Shown here piece after piece: positions 25,640 through 34,337 of a stretch of 64,000 bases of DNA. Source of the stretch: Rhodospirillum centenum SW (GTDB lineage Bacteria > Pseudomonadota > Alphaproteobacteria > Azospirillales > Azospirillaceae); the NCBI RefSeq assembly GCF_000016185.1, contig NC_011420.2, positions 4,209,501 to 4,273,500 of the forward strand, read 5' to 3'. Position numbers and translations under genes: made by a program. How positions within the stretch are numbered: the first letter of the stretch is position 1; each line of letters opens with the position of its first letter. The notes under the pieces were generated by a model. That model saw only the letters and a program-made list of their open reading frames with translations. It had not been told where the DNA came from and searched no databases.

Positions 25640-27298
25640 GTGAAAGGGTCCCTGACCCGGGGATTCGGCGCCCGCTTCGTTCTGTTCGGGCTCACCTTCG
25701 GGCAGCAGTTCCTGCTGGTTCCGGCCTATCTGCATGCCTGGGGGGCGGGCGTCTACCAGGACTGGCTGGTGATCGGGGCCGTCGCGGCCATGGCCGGCCT
25801 GCTCGACCTCGGCATGCAGTTCTATTTCGGCAACAGGCTGACCATGCAGTGGGCTGCCCGTGAGGAGGCGGCCTACGCGAAGACCCTGAAGATCGCGCTG
25901 GGGTGCTACGCGGTGGTCACCGCCTCGGCCATAGCCGGCATCGGTGCCCTGCTGCTGCTGACCGATCCCGTGGCGCTGCTGAAGCTCGGGACGATGGCGC
26001 CGGACGACGCCTTCCTGGCCCTGGCCGGCTGCACCCTGGTGAACATCCTGGCCGTCGGCATGGGTATTCTCGGGGTCCTCTACAGGACCCGCGGGCGCTA
26101 CGAACGGTCGGTCTACATGGGTATCCTGCATTCGCTCTACACGGTGCTGGCGACCCTTGTCTGTCTTCTCCTGGGGGCGGGGCCGTCGCAGATCGCCCTC
26201 GTCACGCTGGGCGGGGTCGTCCTCTTCCTCGTCGTCCTTCCCTGGGATCTCCGCCGTCAGTTCGGCTCCCTGCCCTGGGGGCTCGCCCTGCCGGACCGGG
26301 CGGAGCTGCGCGACATCGCGGGCCGCGGCGGGCTCTATGCCGTCGGACCGCTCTACCAGATGTCGGTGACGCAGCTCCCGATCCTGGTGCTCAACCATCT
26401 CGCCCCGGCGGGCAACGCGGTGATCCTGTTCAGCATCGCCCGCACGCTGGCCGGCATGGTCCGGCAGCTTCCGGCGCAGCTCGCTCCCGGGATCGGCGTG
26501 GAGATGTCGATCAAGTACGCGCGGGAGGATCTCGCCGGCGTCCGCAGCATGTTTCTCAGGACCAGCCGCTTCCTGGGCGGCGTCGCCGGCTTCGCCGCCG
26601 GTGTCTCCCTCGCCGCGGCGGAGCCGTTCGTCCGGATCTGGACCGGGGGCGCCGTGGCCCTGGATCTGCCTGTCTTCGCCGTCCTGCTGGCCGGCATCCT
26701 TGCCGTCAGCCCCGCGATTCCCAGCCAGACGTTCCTGAGCTTCACCAACCGTCCCCAGGCGCTGACCCTCAGCTATCTGCTGCATGCCGGCCTGTCGTTG
26801 CTGCTCATGCTCCTGCTGATCCCCGGGCAGGGGGCCGTCGGTGCCGCCGTCGCGCTGGCGGTGGGGGAGACCGTGGCCATCGGTCTGTTCCTGCCGGCTC
26901 TCTGCCATCCGCGGCTGGGGCTGCCGCTGTTTGCCTTTCTGGCGGAAAGTGGGCTCCGGATCGCCGGCGCGGCCCTGGTCTCCTGGGGCCTGGCGGGGGC
27001 GGCCGGGGCGCTCGTGGCGCCTGTGTCGCCCCTGACGCTCGGCCTGTTCGGCGCGCTCTGGCTGGCTGGGGCCGTGCCGGCGGCCTACCGGATGGTGCTT
27101 TCGGCGGATCAGCGCGACTGGCTGCGGCAGGGCGCGCGCCACCGCCTCGCCCGCTTCGCCGGCGGCGGGATCGGGCGCGCCGGGCGATCACAGCCCCAGC
27201 CGGCGGGCGACCGAGCGGAGAAGGCTGCCGCCGAGGTGCGGTCGCCGGATGGCTGCCGGGATGAAGCTGCTGCCCAGCCGCCGTCCCAGGTGGGCTGA
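25640..27298 (+). CDS. Wzx-like oligosaccharide flippase
   Basis: 552 residues from GTG 25640; a TTG at 25616 would add eight. The protein has about twelve to fourteen transmembrane helices with the MATE/MOP-superfamily arrangement: FVLFGLTFGQQFLLVPAYL near the N-terminus, LLDLGMQFYFGNRL, LYQMSVTQLPILVLNHLAP and the second bundle from about residue 300. Such proteins flip the undecaprenyl-linked repeat unit to the periplasm. The final 37 residues or so (SQPQPAGDRAEKAAAEV onward) are polar and lie entirely in DNA that encodes, on the other strand, the end of the neighbouring methyltransferase gene. They were probably gained when an original stop was lost. Confidence 0.82.
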   Translation: MKGSLTRGFGARFVLFGLTFGQQFLLVPAYLHAWGAGVYQDWLVIGAVAAMAGLLDLGMQFYFGNRLTMQWAAREEAAYAKTLKIALGCYAVVTASAIAGIGALLLLTDPVALLKLGTMAPDDAFLALAGCTLVNILAVGMGILGVLYRTRGRYERSVYMGILHSLYTVLATLVCLLLGAGPSQIALVTLGGVVLFLVVLPWDLRRQFGSLPWGLALPDRAELRDIAGRGGLYAVGPLYQMSVTQLPILVLNHLAPAGNAVILFSIARTLAGMVRQLPAQLAPGIGVEMSIKYAREDLAGVRSMFLRTSRFLGGVAGFAAGVSLAAAEPFVRIWTGGAVALDLPVFAVLLAGILAVSPAIPSQTFLSFTNRPQALTLSYLLHAGLSLLLMLLLIPGQGAVGAAVALAVGETVAIGLFLPALCHPRLGLPLFAFLAESGLRIAGAALVSWGLAGAAGALVAPVSPLTLGLFGALWLAGAVPAAYRMVLSADQRDWLRQGARHRLARFAGGGIGRAGRSQPQPAGDRAEKAAAEVRSPDGCRDEAAAQPPSQVG

Positions 27299-28042
27299 CA
27301 GGTTGTGCCAGCCCGTCCAGCCGGGGGGTGTCGGCGGGGCCGTGTCGCCGGCCTCCTGCTCCGCCTCCAGATCCAGCCGGTTGAAGGCGGGGTCCGTCAG
27401 GTAGCGGTTGTCCTCCGGGTTCCGCCCCTTCTCGATGAAGATCAGGTAGCGGTAGAAGGAGATGCCGACGATCTGCCGGACGAAGGGGTTCGCCACCCCC
27501 TCCAGCGTCGTCAGCGCATGCCAGTCGGCGCTCCCGTCCGGTACATGGTTGATGCCGTAGATCAGTTCGGAGAAGGCGTCCAGCGCATCCACCCGGTCGT
27601 AGCGGCTGAACTGCGCCACGTCCTCCACGACATAGACGCCGCCCTCGGCCAGATGGGGGAACCAGGTGCGGAAGGTCTCGATCTGTGCCTGGGGATGATG
27701 GGCGCCGTCGTCGATGATGATGTCGAAGGATGTCCGCCCGAACCGCTCCAGTGCGGTGCGGGCCACCGCCGGGCTCTGGCTGTCCCCGATCTGGATGGCA
27801 AAGCCGTCCGCCTCCAGCCGGGCGCATCCCGGATCGCAGTCCAGCCCGCAGACGGTGGCTTTCGGGAAGAACTCACGCCAGACCTTGAGCGAACGACCGC
27901 CCTGCACACCGATTTCCAGCAGCGAACGGACGGCGTGACGGCGGTGGCCGAAATGTATCCAGTAGTAACGGAAATAATCATGTGTGATCTTGGTCGGCCG
28001 GACGCGTTCGGCGATGTGATCCAGGTCGGTTTTTTCGGTCAT
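27188..28042 (-). CDS. SAM-dependent methyltransferase of the CmcI/rhamnosyl O-methyltransferase type
   Basis: 284 residues from ATG 28042, with GGGGAGGG upstream. SLLEIGVQGGRSLKVWREFF is motif I, ATVCGLDCDPG carries the acidic residue, and FDIIIDDGAHHPQAQIETF with FPHLAEGGVYVVEDV is the metal-binding DD region. These are the marks of the metal-dependent family that includes antibiotic sugar O-methyltransferases. A role methylating a deoxysugar of the EPS is an inference from that family and the context. The C-terminal part is overlapped for 111 bp by the flippase gene on the other strand. Confidence 0.85.
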   Translation of the reverse strand: MTEKTDLDHIAERVRPTKITHDYFRYYWIHFGHRRHAVRSLLEIGVQGGRSLKVWREFFPKATVCGLDCDPGCARLEADGFAIQIGDSQSPAVARTALERFGRTSFDIIIDDGAHHPQAQIETFRTWFPHLAEGGVYVVEDVAQFSRYDRVDALDAFSELIYGINHVPDGSADWHALTTLEGVANPFVRQIVGISFYRYLIFIEKGRNPEDNRYLTDPAFNRLDLEAEQEAGDTAPPTPPGWTGWHNLSAHLGRRLGSSFIPAAIRRPHLGGSLLRSVARRLGL

Positions 28043-28086
28043 GGCGTTTCCCTCCCCGTGATCGGCATGTGTCCGTCGGTCAGTCT

Positions 28087-28133
28087 GTGACTTATCAGAA
28101 CTGGATTCGATGTGTTCGCCGTGATATGTCAGA
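28087..28133. promoter_or_regulatory. Two copies of a GTGA-N5-TCAGA dyad in a divergent promoter
   Basis: GTGACTTATCAGA (28087-28099) and GTGATATGTCAGA (28121-28133) match at 10 of 13 positions. Each contains TGA-N4-TCA, and their starts are 34 bp apart. They lie in the 162-bp gap between divergent genes starting at 28042 and 28205. Plausible regulator-binding pair; the regulator is not known. Confidence 0.4.
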
Positions 28134-28204
28134 GCGATCCATTGACGAAAGGCGGCCGATGACCGGATCAGTCCCGTCGTCTGCGCTCCTGTCCCTGATG
28201 AAGC

Positions 28205-29296
28205 ATGACCCGGATACTCTATGTCGGTAGCCTGAGTCCAACGGGCACCTGCTGGCACCGCCATATGGCGCTTGGCCGGCTGGGATTCCGGCTCCGGTCG
28301 ATGGACACGGACATCTATACCGAGGCCGGCAGCCGCGCTGCCCGCTATCTCCGGCTCCGGCTGGGCAGGGGGGAGCTGATCGACAGTTTCAACCGCGCCC
28401 TGCTGGATCAGGTCGCCTGCGCCCGTCCGGACATCGTCTGGTGCGACAAGGCCCTGCTGCTGCGCCCCGGGACGGTGCGCGAGATCCGCCGCCTCGGGGC
28501 CTGCGTCCTCCACTACAACCCGGACAACCCCTTCGGCCTGCGCCGGGACCCGGGCTGGCGGCATTTCCTTGCGGCCCTGCCGGAGTACGACGCGCATCTG
28601 GTCCCCCGCCGCAGCAATCTGGAGGACTATCCACGCCACGGGGCGCGGCGGGTGGTGGTGATGCCCTTCGCCTTCGAACCGACGGTGCATTATCCTCCGC
28701 CGGAGGGCTGGACGGAGGCGGACAGGCCGTATGAAGTCAGTTTCATCGGCTCTCCCTATGACGACAGGCCGCAGTTCATCTCTGCCCTGGCCGCGCGTCT
28801 CGGGCGGGAGGTGACGGTCCATGGTAGCCGGTGGCCCCGGCGGAACCGGCAACCTTCGGATCCACTGGTCCGGCACCGGGGGCCGGCGCCCGGGGAGCGC
28901 TACCGCGAGGCGATCTGGCGGTCCCGCATCTGCCTGGGCTTCGTCACCCGGTCCAACATCGACGATCTGGCGACGCGGACCTTCGAGCTGGCGGCGGCGG
29001 GGGCGGCGATCGTCGCCTACCGGACGCCGGACCAGCTTGCCGCTCTGCAGGATGGCGGGGAGGCCCTGTTCTTCTCCGATCTCGCGGAATGCGCCCGGCA
29101 GGTCGGGCTCCTTCTGGATGATCCGGACCGGCGGACGGAAATGGGCAAGGCGGCAGCCCGGCGGGCCTGGCGGTCCGGCTACGACAATGACAGCCGCATC
29201 GCCGCTGCGCTGGACGAACTGGGCATTCCGGTCCCGGAACGGCCGATCCGGCCTGAGAGGCCGATGCCCCCGATGCCCCCGATGATGACGGCATGA
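28205..29296 (+). CDS. CgeB-like glycosyltransferase (first of a tandem pair)
   Basis: 363 residues. The protein starts MTRILYVGSLSPTGTCWHRH. It shares with the next gene an N-terminal half with PDIVWCDKALLLRPGTVREI, HYNPDNPFGLRRDPGW, LPEYDAHLVPRRSNLEDY, PFAFEPTVHYPPPEGW and VSFIGSPYDDRPQFI. The C-terminal part with WRSRICLGFVTRSNIDDLAT and RTFELAAAGAAIVAYR corresponds to the Glyco_trans_1_2 region seen in CgeB/spore-maturation-type glycosyltransferases. The C-terminus is a short proline/methionine-rich stretch written by 9-bp repeats (ccgatgccc). The stop overlaps the ATG of the paralogue. Confidence 0.82.
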   Translation: MTRILYVGSLSPTGTCWHRHMALGRLGFRLRSMDTDIYTEAGSRAARYLRLRLGRGELIDSFNRALLDQVACARPDIVWCDKALLLRPGTVREIRRLGACVLHYNPDNPFGLRRDPGWRHFLAALPEYDAHLVPRRSNLEDYPRHGARRVVVMPFAFEPTVHYPPPEGWTEADRPYEVSFIGSPYDDRPQFISALAARLGREVTVHGSRWPRRNRQPSDPLVRHRGPAPGERYREAIWRSRICLGFVTRSNIDDLATRTFELAAAGAAIVAYRTPDQLAALQDGGEALFFSDLAECARQVGLLLDDPDRRTEMGKAAARRAWRSGYDNDSRIAAALDELGIPVPERPIRPERPMPPMPPMMTA

Positions 29297-30318
29297 CCAT
29301 GGTGCAGCGCCGCATCCTCTATGCCGGAGAGATGTCCGGCATCTCGAACACCCGGCACCGCATCGCCGCCTTGCGGCGGCTGGGCCATGCGGTGATCGAA
29401 TTCGACATGACCCCCTACCTGACCGCGGGCTCCCGGCTTGCGCGCCAGATCCGGTATCGCTTGCAGCGGGGACGCTCGGCGGAGCGGTGCAACCAGGATC
29501 TCCGCCTCGCGGTTGAGCATGTCCGGCCGGATATCGTCTGGGCGGACAAGGCTGTCCTGGTCCGCCGGGAAACCGTGGCGGCCCTGCGGACGGCGGGGCG
29601 GCGCGTCGTCCACTACAATCCCGACAATCCATTCGGGCCGAGGCGGGACGGCTGCTGGGGCGCGTTCCTGACGGCCCTGCCGGAATACGACGTCCACATC
29701 GTCCCCCGCCCTTCGAACCTGGAGGAGTACAGGCGGGCCGGAGCCCGGGAGGTCCGCCTGATGCCTTTCGGCTACGAACCCACCGTGCATTTCCCTCCGC
29801 CTGCCGGCTGGTCGGACAGGGACCGGCCCTTCGCTGTCTCCTTCATCGGTGCCCCCTACGACGACCGGGCGCCCTTCATCGATGCGCTGCGCGTGGAGTA
29901 CGGCATCAATGTGCATGTCCACAGCGGCGCATGGCCGGCCCGCTGGCGGTCGCGCCTGGGGGCGAGCCACCATCCTTCCACCTACGGTTCCGGCTACCGC
30001 GAGACGATCTGGAAGAGCCGCATCTGTCTCAGCTTCGTGACCCGCTCCAACGTGGACACGCTGGCCCGGCGGACCTTCGAGATCGCGGGCTGCGGCGGGT
30101 TCCTGCTGGCGCAGCGCACCGGGGACCATATGAAGAGCTTCGAGGAGGGACGGGAGGCGCTGTTCTTCGACGATGTGCGGGACTGCGCGGGGCTGATCCA
30201 CCGTTTCATGCACGATGAGGAGGCCCGGTCCCTGATCGCCGCCGCCGGGCGCTGCCGGGCGGAGATGTCGGGCTACGGCAACGATGCCCGTCTGGCCGCC
30301 GTGCTGGAGGGGTTGTGA
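29293..30318 (+). CDS. CgeB-like glycosyltransferase (second of a tandem pair)
   Basis: 341 residues; ATG 29293 overlaps the previous stop (ATGA). It is clearly homologous to the preceding protein along the entire length: PDIVWADKAVLVRRETVAAL, HYNPDNPFGPRRDGCW, LPEYDVHIVPRPSNLEEY, FEPTVH-equivalent YEPTVHFPPP, FIGAPYDDRAPFI and KSRICLSFVTRSNVDTLARR. The two therefore come from a tandem duplication and probably add the same or similar sugars to successive positions. The protein lacks the proline-rich tail of its partner. Confidence 0.82.
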   Translation: MTMVQRRILYAGEMSGISNTRHRIAALRRLGHAVIEFDMTPYLTAGSRLARQIRYRLQRGRSAERCNQDLRLAVEHVRPDIVWADKAVLVRRETVAALRTAGRRVVHYNPDNPFGPRRDGCWGAFLTALPEYDVHIVPRPSNLEEYRRAGAREVRLMPFGYEPTVHFPPPAGWSDRDRPFAVSFIGAPYDDRAPFIDALRVEYGINVHVHSGAWPARWRSRLGASHHPSTYGSGYRETIWKSRICLSFVTRSNVDTLARRTFEIAGCGGFLLAQRTGDHMKSFEEGREALFFDDVRDCAGLIHRFMHDEEARSLIAAAGRCRAEMSGYGNDARLAAVLEGL

Positions 30319-30364
30319 CGGGTCCGCGCGCCCGCTGCCGGTCCCGCGCTCCCGTGGCGGGCCG

Positions 30365-31801
30365 TCATGACGGGTCCCGGGAGCTGCGGGACTGGGCATG
30401 GCCCATCCCGAGCAGGGCCGCGCAGGTGGCCGCGACCGCGGGCATCTGAAGGCTGAAATCCACCAGGGAGTGGACGGCGACCACCGTCACGGCGGCCGCG
30501 GCGGCACCAGGGCAGGCCCAGTCGCGTCGGCGCGTCACGCTGCCCCGGACGCAGCGGATCGCCACCGCCGCGATGCTGCCCCACAGCACCAGGGCCGCTG
30601 GTATCCCCAGACCCAGCATGCCTTCCAGATAGTCGTTGTGCCCCCGGTCAACGCTCAGCAGGGGGGCGTTGCCGGACAGCGCCAGGGCCGCCTGCCGGTC
30701 AAGGAACAGACTGAAGGTCTGCTCGAAGGCGCCCATGCCGTACCCGACCAGGGGCGAGCTGGCGATCGCCCGCAGCATCACCGTGTTGTAGATCTCGCGT
30801 GCCTGGACCGCTCCTTCGTTGACGATCCGGAAGATCGTGCCCTCTCCGCCGATCTGGAGCATGACCGTCAGGCCGACGAGCCCGCAGAGCAGCAGCAGGG
30901 CACGCAGCAGTCCCGTCCGGCGCCGGGCCCGGGCGCAGAGCAGGATGGCGACGGCCGAACCTGCCGCCGCCGCCGCCAGACCGCCGCGGGAATGGCTCAT
31001 CAGAATCCCCGACAGCAGAACGACGGCAGCGGCCAGAAGGATCAGTCCGTAGGTGCCGGCGCGCTCCACCATGCCCAGGAGCGCCAGCCGCCGGGTGTCC
31101 GGGTCGGTCCAGGCTTCGCTCAGCTTGCCGACCAGCAGCGCCAGGGTGCTGACCAGCCCCAGCGCAGCGAAGCAGGCGAAGGAGTTGCGGTTGACGAAGG
31201 TCGATGCGACGTCGTCGTGGTAGGCCCAGCGTTCCATCCAGAGGATGCGGTTGTCCAGGAACAGATAGGTAGCGATTCCGTAGACGGCATAGAAAAGGCA
31301 GCCGGCCACCACGGCCGCCAGCAGCCTGTGGGCGTTGCGGCGGTTGCGGCAGAGCTGGGCGGAGACGAAGAAGATCGCGGCGCAGGCCGCGAGCATGCCC
31401 GCCGACCGGATCGTCGCATCCGGGGCCAGCGAGATGCGGTGGCCGATATCCCGTCCCAGAATCGCTCCCGTTTCCGCCCAGAGCGGGTGCGCGATCGCCT
31501 CCGGCCAGACGGGAAGCGCCTGGAGCACCGCCCACAGGGCGACAGCCGCCACGGCCAGGGCCGGTCCGGTGCCATGCGGCCACAGCCCTCCCTCTCTTCC
31601 GGAGCCCCTTAGGGACAGGAGCGTCCAGCCCGCCAGAAGCGCGCCTGCCGCCATGACGAACAGGTTCGCGGCCCAGGGGCGCGCCCCGCCGAACGGCAGG
31701 GGCAGCGTGAGCAGCAGCAGAAGCAGCAGGGCCAGCAGAATCCTGCCGCCTGGCGGCGGGACGGTCCGGTCCGGCGAGGGAAGCGAGGAGGTGCTGGTCA
31801 T
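30365..31801 (-). CDS. O-antigen ligase/polymerase-like membrane protein (Wzy_C domain)
   Basis: 478 residues from ATG 31801. About twelve hydrophobic helices, with the Wzy_C hallmarks: STFVNRNSFACFAALGL, a following ILMSHSRGGLAAAAAGSAVA segment and a large periplasmic loop with LVGYGMGAFEQTF and DRGHNDYLEGMLGLGIPAA. Proteins of this family either ligate polymer to an acceptor or polymerise it. Since a separate Wzy-like candidate is encoded at 24073, this one could attach EPS to lipid or protein, or be the real polymerase. The gene diverges from the glycosyltransferase gene at 31991. Confidence 0.85.
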   Translation of the reverse strand: MTSTSSLPSPDRTVPPPGGRILLALLLLLLLTLPLPFGGARPWAANLFVMAAGALLAGWTLLSLRGSGREGGLWPHGTGPALAVAAVALWAVLQALPVWPEAIAHPLWAETGAILGRDIGHRISLAPDATIRSAGMLAACAAIFFVSAQLCRNRRNAHRLLAAVVAGCLFYAVYGIATYLFLDNRILWMERWAYHDDVASTFVNRNSFACFAALGLVSTLALLVGKLSEAWTDPDTRRLALLGMVERAGTYGLILLAAAVVLLSGILMSHSRGGLAAAAAGSAVAILLCARARRRTGLLRALLLLCGLVGLTVMLQIGGEGTIFRIVNEGAVQAREIYNTVMLRAIASSPLVGYGMGAFEQTFSLFLDRQAALALSGNAPLLSVDRGHNDYLEGMLGLGIPAALVLWGSIAAVAIRCVRGSVTRRRDWACPGAAAAAVTVVAVHSLVDFSLQMPAVAATCAALLGMGHAQSRSSRDPS

Positions 31802-31955
31802 GGCGACCCGGTCCGTCCGGAGAGGGGGCTGTCCGGGCCGGGGGCAACCCGGCCGCGGTCGATGATAAGACTTGCCAAGTGTCGGGGGCGCAGTCAAACA
31901 GACAGAACAGACAAAGGAACGGGCCGGCTGCGCCTGTCAGGGGCGGACCGCCTGA

Positions 31956-31983
31956 ATCCTGAAGGAAAGATCCTGAAGGAAAG
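31956..31983 (+). repeat. Exact 14-bp tandem duplication containing the ribosome-binding site
   Basis: atcctgaaggaaag occurs twice in line (31956-31969 and 31970-31983), 7 bp before the ATG at 31991. Each copy holds the Shine-Dalgarno-like GAAGGAAAG, so the site is doubled. Copy-number change would alter the spacing or strength of translation initiation. Confidence 0.75.
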
Positions 31984-31990
31984 ACGCGGC

Positions 31991-33226
31991 ATGACGACCG
32001 CTCAGGGGGTTCCCCCTCTTCGGACCCGCGCCGGGCGGCCGGTTCGTCTTGCCTATGTCGTCACGCATCCGATCCAGTATCAGGCCCCCCTGCTGCGGCG
32101 GGTCGCCGCCCGTCCGGACATCGACCTGACGGTCTTCTTCCAGAGCGACCTGTCCGTCAGGGGCTGTGTCGATCCCGGCTTCGGACGCCCCGTCACCTGG
32201 GACGTGCCGCTGCTGGAGGGATACCGCCACGAATTCCTGCCGGCCCTCGGCGGCACCGACCGGGTGGATGTGCTGCGCCCCTGGAGCTACGGCCTCTGGC
32301 GGCGCCTCCTGCGGGGGCGGTTCGACGTGCTCTGGGTCCATGGCTATGGCCGGCCCTACAACATCGGCGCCATCGCTGCCGCGAGGGTGCTGGGCCTGAA
32401 GGTTCTGCTGCGGGATGAGGCGACCTCCCTCAGCCGTGCCCGCTCTCCGGCCCGGCAGGCGGCGAAAAGGCTCTTCTTCGCCCTGCTGTCCCGGGCGGTG
32501 ACGGCCTTTCTCGCCATCGGCAGCCTGAACCGCGACTATTACCGGGAGCACGGCATCGCTGCGGACCGGATCTTTCCGGTTCCCTATGCCGTCGACAACG
32601 AGTTCTTCCGACAGCGGGTCGCGGCCGCGCGGCCGGACCGGGAGGTGCTGCGGGCGCGGCTCGGGCTGCCGCCGGACCGGCCCGTCATCCTCTTCGCCTC
32701 CAAGTTCGAGCCCCGCAAGCGGGCGCGCGACCTGCTGGAGGCAGTCCGGCGCCTGCCGGCCCTGCTGCCGCCGGACCGTCTGCCGGTCCTGCTCTACATC
32801 GGGGACGGTGAGGAGCGCGCGGCCCTTGAGCACGGCGCGGCCGGGCTCCCCCATGTCCATTTCCTCGGCTTCCGGAACCAGTCCGAACTGCCTGCCTTCT
32901 TCGATCTCTGCGATGTCTTCGTGCTGCCCTCGGTGGACGAACCCTGGGGGCTGGTCGTCAACGAGGCCATGAACGCTGGCCGCGCCATCGTCGTCTCCGA
33001 CAGGGTCGGTTGCGGTCCGGACCTGGTGCGCGACGGGGAGAACGGGCGGGTCTTCCCGGCCGGCGATCCGGACGCCCTTGCCCGGGCGCTGGCCGGAATC
33101 CTGCACGATCCGGCGCGCATGGCCGCCATGGGGGCGGCCGGTCTCCGCATCATCGAGGACTGGGGGTTCGAGCAGGATCTGCGGGGTCTGCTGGCTGCCC
33201 TGGAATACGCCCTCGGACGCCGCTGA
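31991..33226 (+). CDS. Glycosyltransferase, GT4 family
   Basis: 411 residues from ATG 31991. The N-terminal half opens YVVTHPIQYQAPLLRRVA and has VLWVHGYGRPYNIGAI and KVLLRDEATSLSRARSP. The C-terminal half has VPYAVDNEFFRQRV, LFASKFEPRKRARDLLEAV and LPSVDEPWGLVVNEAMNAGR (E-x7-E region). It resembles the subset of GT4 proteins that open with THPIQYQ and are common in EPS and methylated-polymer clusters. The last 77 bp overlap the convergent glycosyltransferase gene. Confidence 0.88.
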   Translation: MTTAQGVPPLRTRAGRPVRLAYVVTHPIQYQAPLLRRVAARPDIDLTVFFQSDLSVRGCVDPGFGRPVTWDVPLLEGYRHEFLPALGGTDRVDVLRPWSYGLWRRLLRGRFDVLWVHGYGRPYNIGAIAAARVLGLKVLLRDEATSLSRARSPARQAAKRLFFALLSRAVTAFLAIGSLNRDYYREHGIAADRIFPVPYAVDNEFFRQRVAAARPDREVLRARLGLPPDRPVILFASKFEPRKRARDLLEAVRRLPALLPPDRLPVLLYIGDGEERAALEHGAAGLPHVHFLGFRNQSELPAFFDLCDVFVLPSVDEPWGLVVNEAMNAGRAIVVSDRVGCGPDLVRDGENGRVFPAGDPDALARALAGILHDPARMAAMGAAGLRIIEDWGFEQDLRGLLAALEYALGRR

Positions 33227-34337
33227 CCGGATGTGCCGCCCCGCTGCCGCCGGGAGCCAGGGCCTCCAGCAGGGCATGGACCCGGACGGCATAGGCGGGG
33301 AAGCCGAACCGCTCCAGGTCCTGCGGCACGGCTCCCTTCGGTCGGGTGAGGCCGGCCAGGACAGCGCGGCGGAGGTCCGCCGGGTTCCGGGGATCGGCAA
33401 GCTCGCCTGGCATCCCGTCCGCGACCACTTCCTGCGACCCGTCCAGCCGGCTGGCGACGACCGGGAGGCCACAGGCCATGGCCTCCACCAGAACCAGCCC
33501 GAATCCCTCCCCGGAGCCGCACAGGACGAACAGGTCGGCCAGACGGTAATGGTCGGCCTTCTCCGCCTCCGGTACGAAGCCCGTGAACACGACCCTGTCC
33601 CCCAGGCCCAGCCCGCGGGCCTTGCCCTCCAGCCGGGGCCTGTCATCGCCGTCGCCGACGATCAGGTAGGCGAGATCCGGCCTCTCCCGCAGCAGGGTCG
33701 GCAGCAGGTCCAGCAGCTCGTCGATGCCCTTGTAGCGTTCCAGCGCGGACAGCCGCGCCAGCGTCATCAGGACCGTCCTGCCGCGCAGACCGTAGCGGTC
33801 CAGCAGTTCCGGCCGGGGCGGCCCCGGCGCGAAACGGGACAGATCCAGGGCGTTCGGCAGCACATGCAGTCTTCCGTCCGCCAGCCCTGACCAGGACTGG
33901 AGCCTGCGCGCCGTGAAGGCGCTGACCGCGACGGCATGGTCCACCCGGCGCACCAGCCCGTCCACCGGCCACCGGCCGGTCGGCTGCCAGGCATCCACCC
34001 CATGCACCATCAGGACCGTCGGGATGCGCCGGCCGCGGCGCAGGAGGGCGGCCGCGGGCAGCAGGTTGACATGGCCGCAGAGGATCAGGTCCGGACGCGG
34101 GGCGGTCAGGGTCTCCCGCAGCACCGCGCCCAGATAGGCCGCGGCACCGCTGCCGCGGACGGGCCGGTGCCGGACCCGCTCCGGCACCGGGGCTTCCGGT
34201 GGCGGGGCGCGGCGCGGCAGGACGACGATCTCCGCGACGCCGGGATGCCGGGCCAGGGCCGAGAGCAGCAGCCGGTTCACCGCGGCGATGCCGCCGATCC
34301 CGCCGAAGGCTTCGTGGAGCAGGACATGCAGTCTCAT
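33150..34337 (-). CDS. Glycosyltransferase, GT4 family
   Basis: 395 residues from ATG 34337. N-terminal LLHEAFGGIGGIAAVNRLLL is a typical donor-side loop, then PDLILCGHVNLLPAAALL and VHGVDAWQPTGRWPVDGLV. The C-terminal domain has LTLARLSALERYKGIDELL, LIVGDGDDRPRLEGKARGLG and LCGSGEGFGLVLVEAMACG (E-x7-E). It overlaps the end of the asnB-like gene by 4 bp (ATGA), so they are co-translated. The last 30 or so residues (VSGVRGRIPGQPADPADP) are encoded opposite the neighbouring glycosyltransferase's C-terminus and look like an extension acquired by loss of the original stop. Confidence 0.88.
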   Translation of the reverse strand: MRLHVLLHEAFGGIGGIAAVNRLLLSALARHPGVAEIVVLPRRAPPPEAPVPERVRHRPVRGSGAAAYLGAVLRETLTAPRPDLILCGHVNLLPAAALLRRGRRIPTVLMVHGVDAWQPTGRWPVDGLVRRVDHAVAVSAFTARRLQSWSGLADGRLHVLPNALDLSRFAPGPPRPELLDRYGLRGRTVLMTLARLSALERYKGIDELLDLLPTLLRERPDLAYLIVGDGDDRPRLEGKARGLGLGDRVVFTGFVPEAEKADHYRLADLFVLCGSGEGFGLVLVEAMACGLPVVASRLDGSQEVVADGMPGELADPRNPADLRRAVLAGLTRPKGAVPQDLERFGFPAYAVRVHALLEALAPGGSGAAHPVSGVRGRIPGQPADPADPARTPSPR

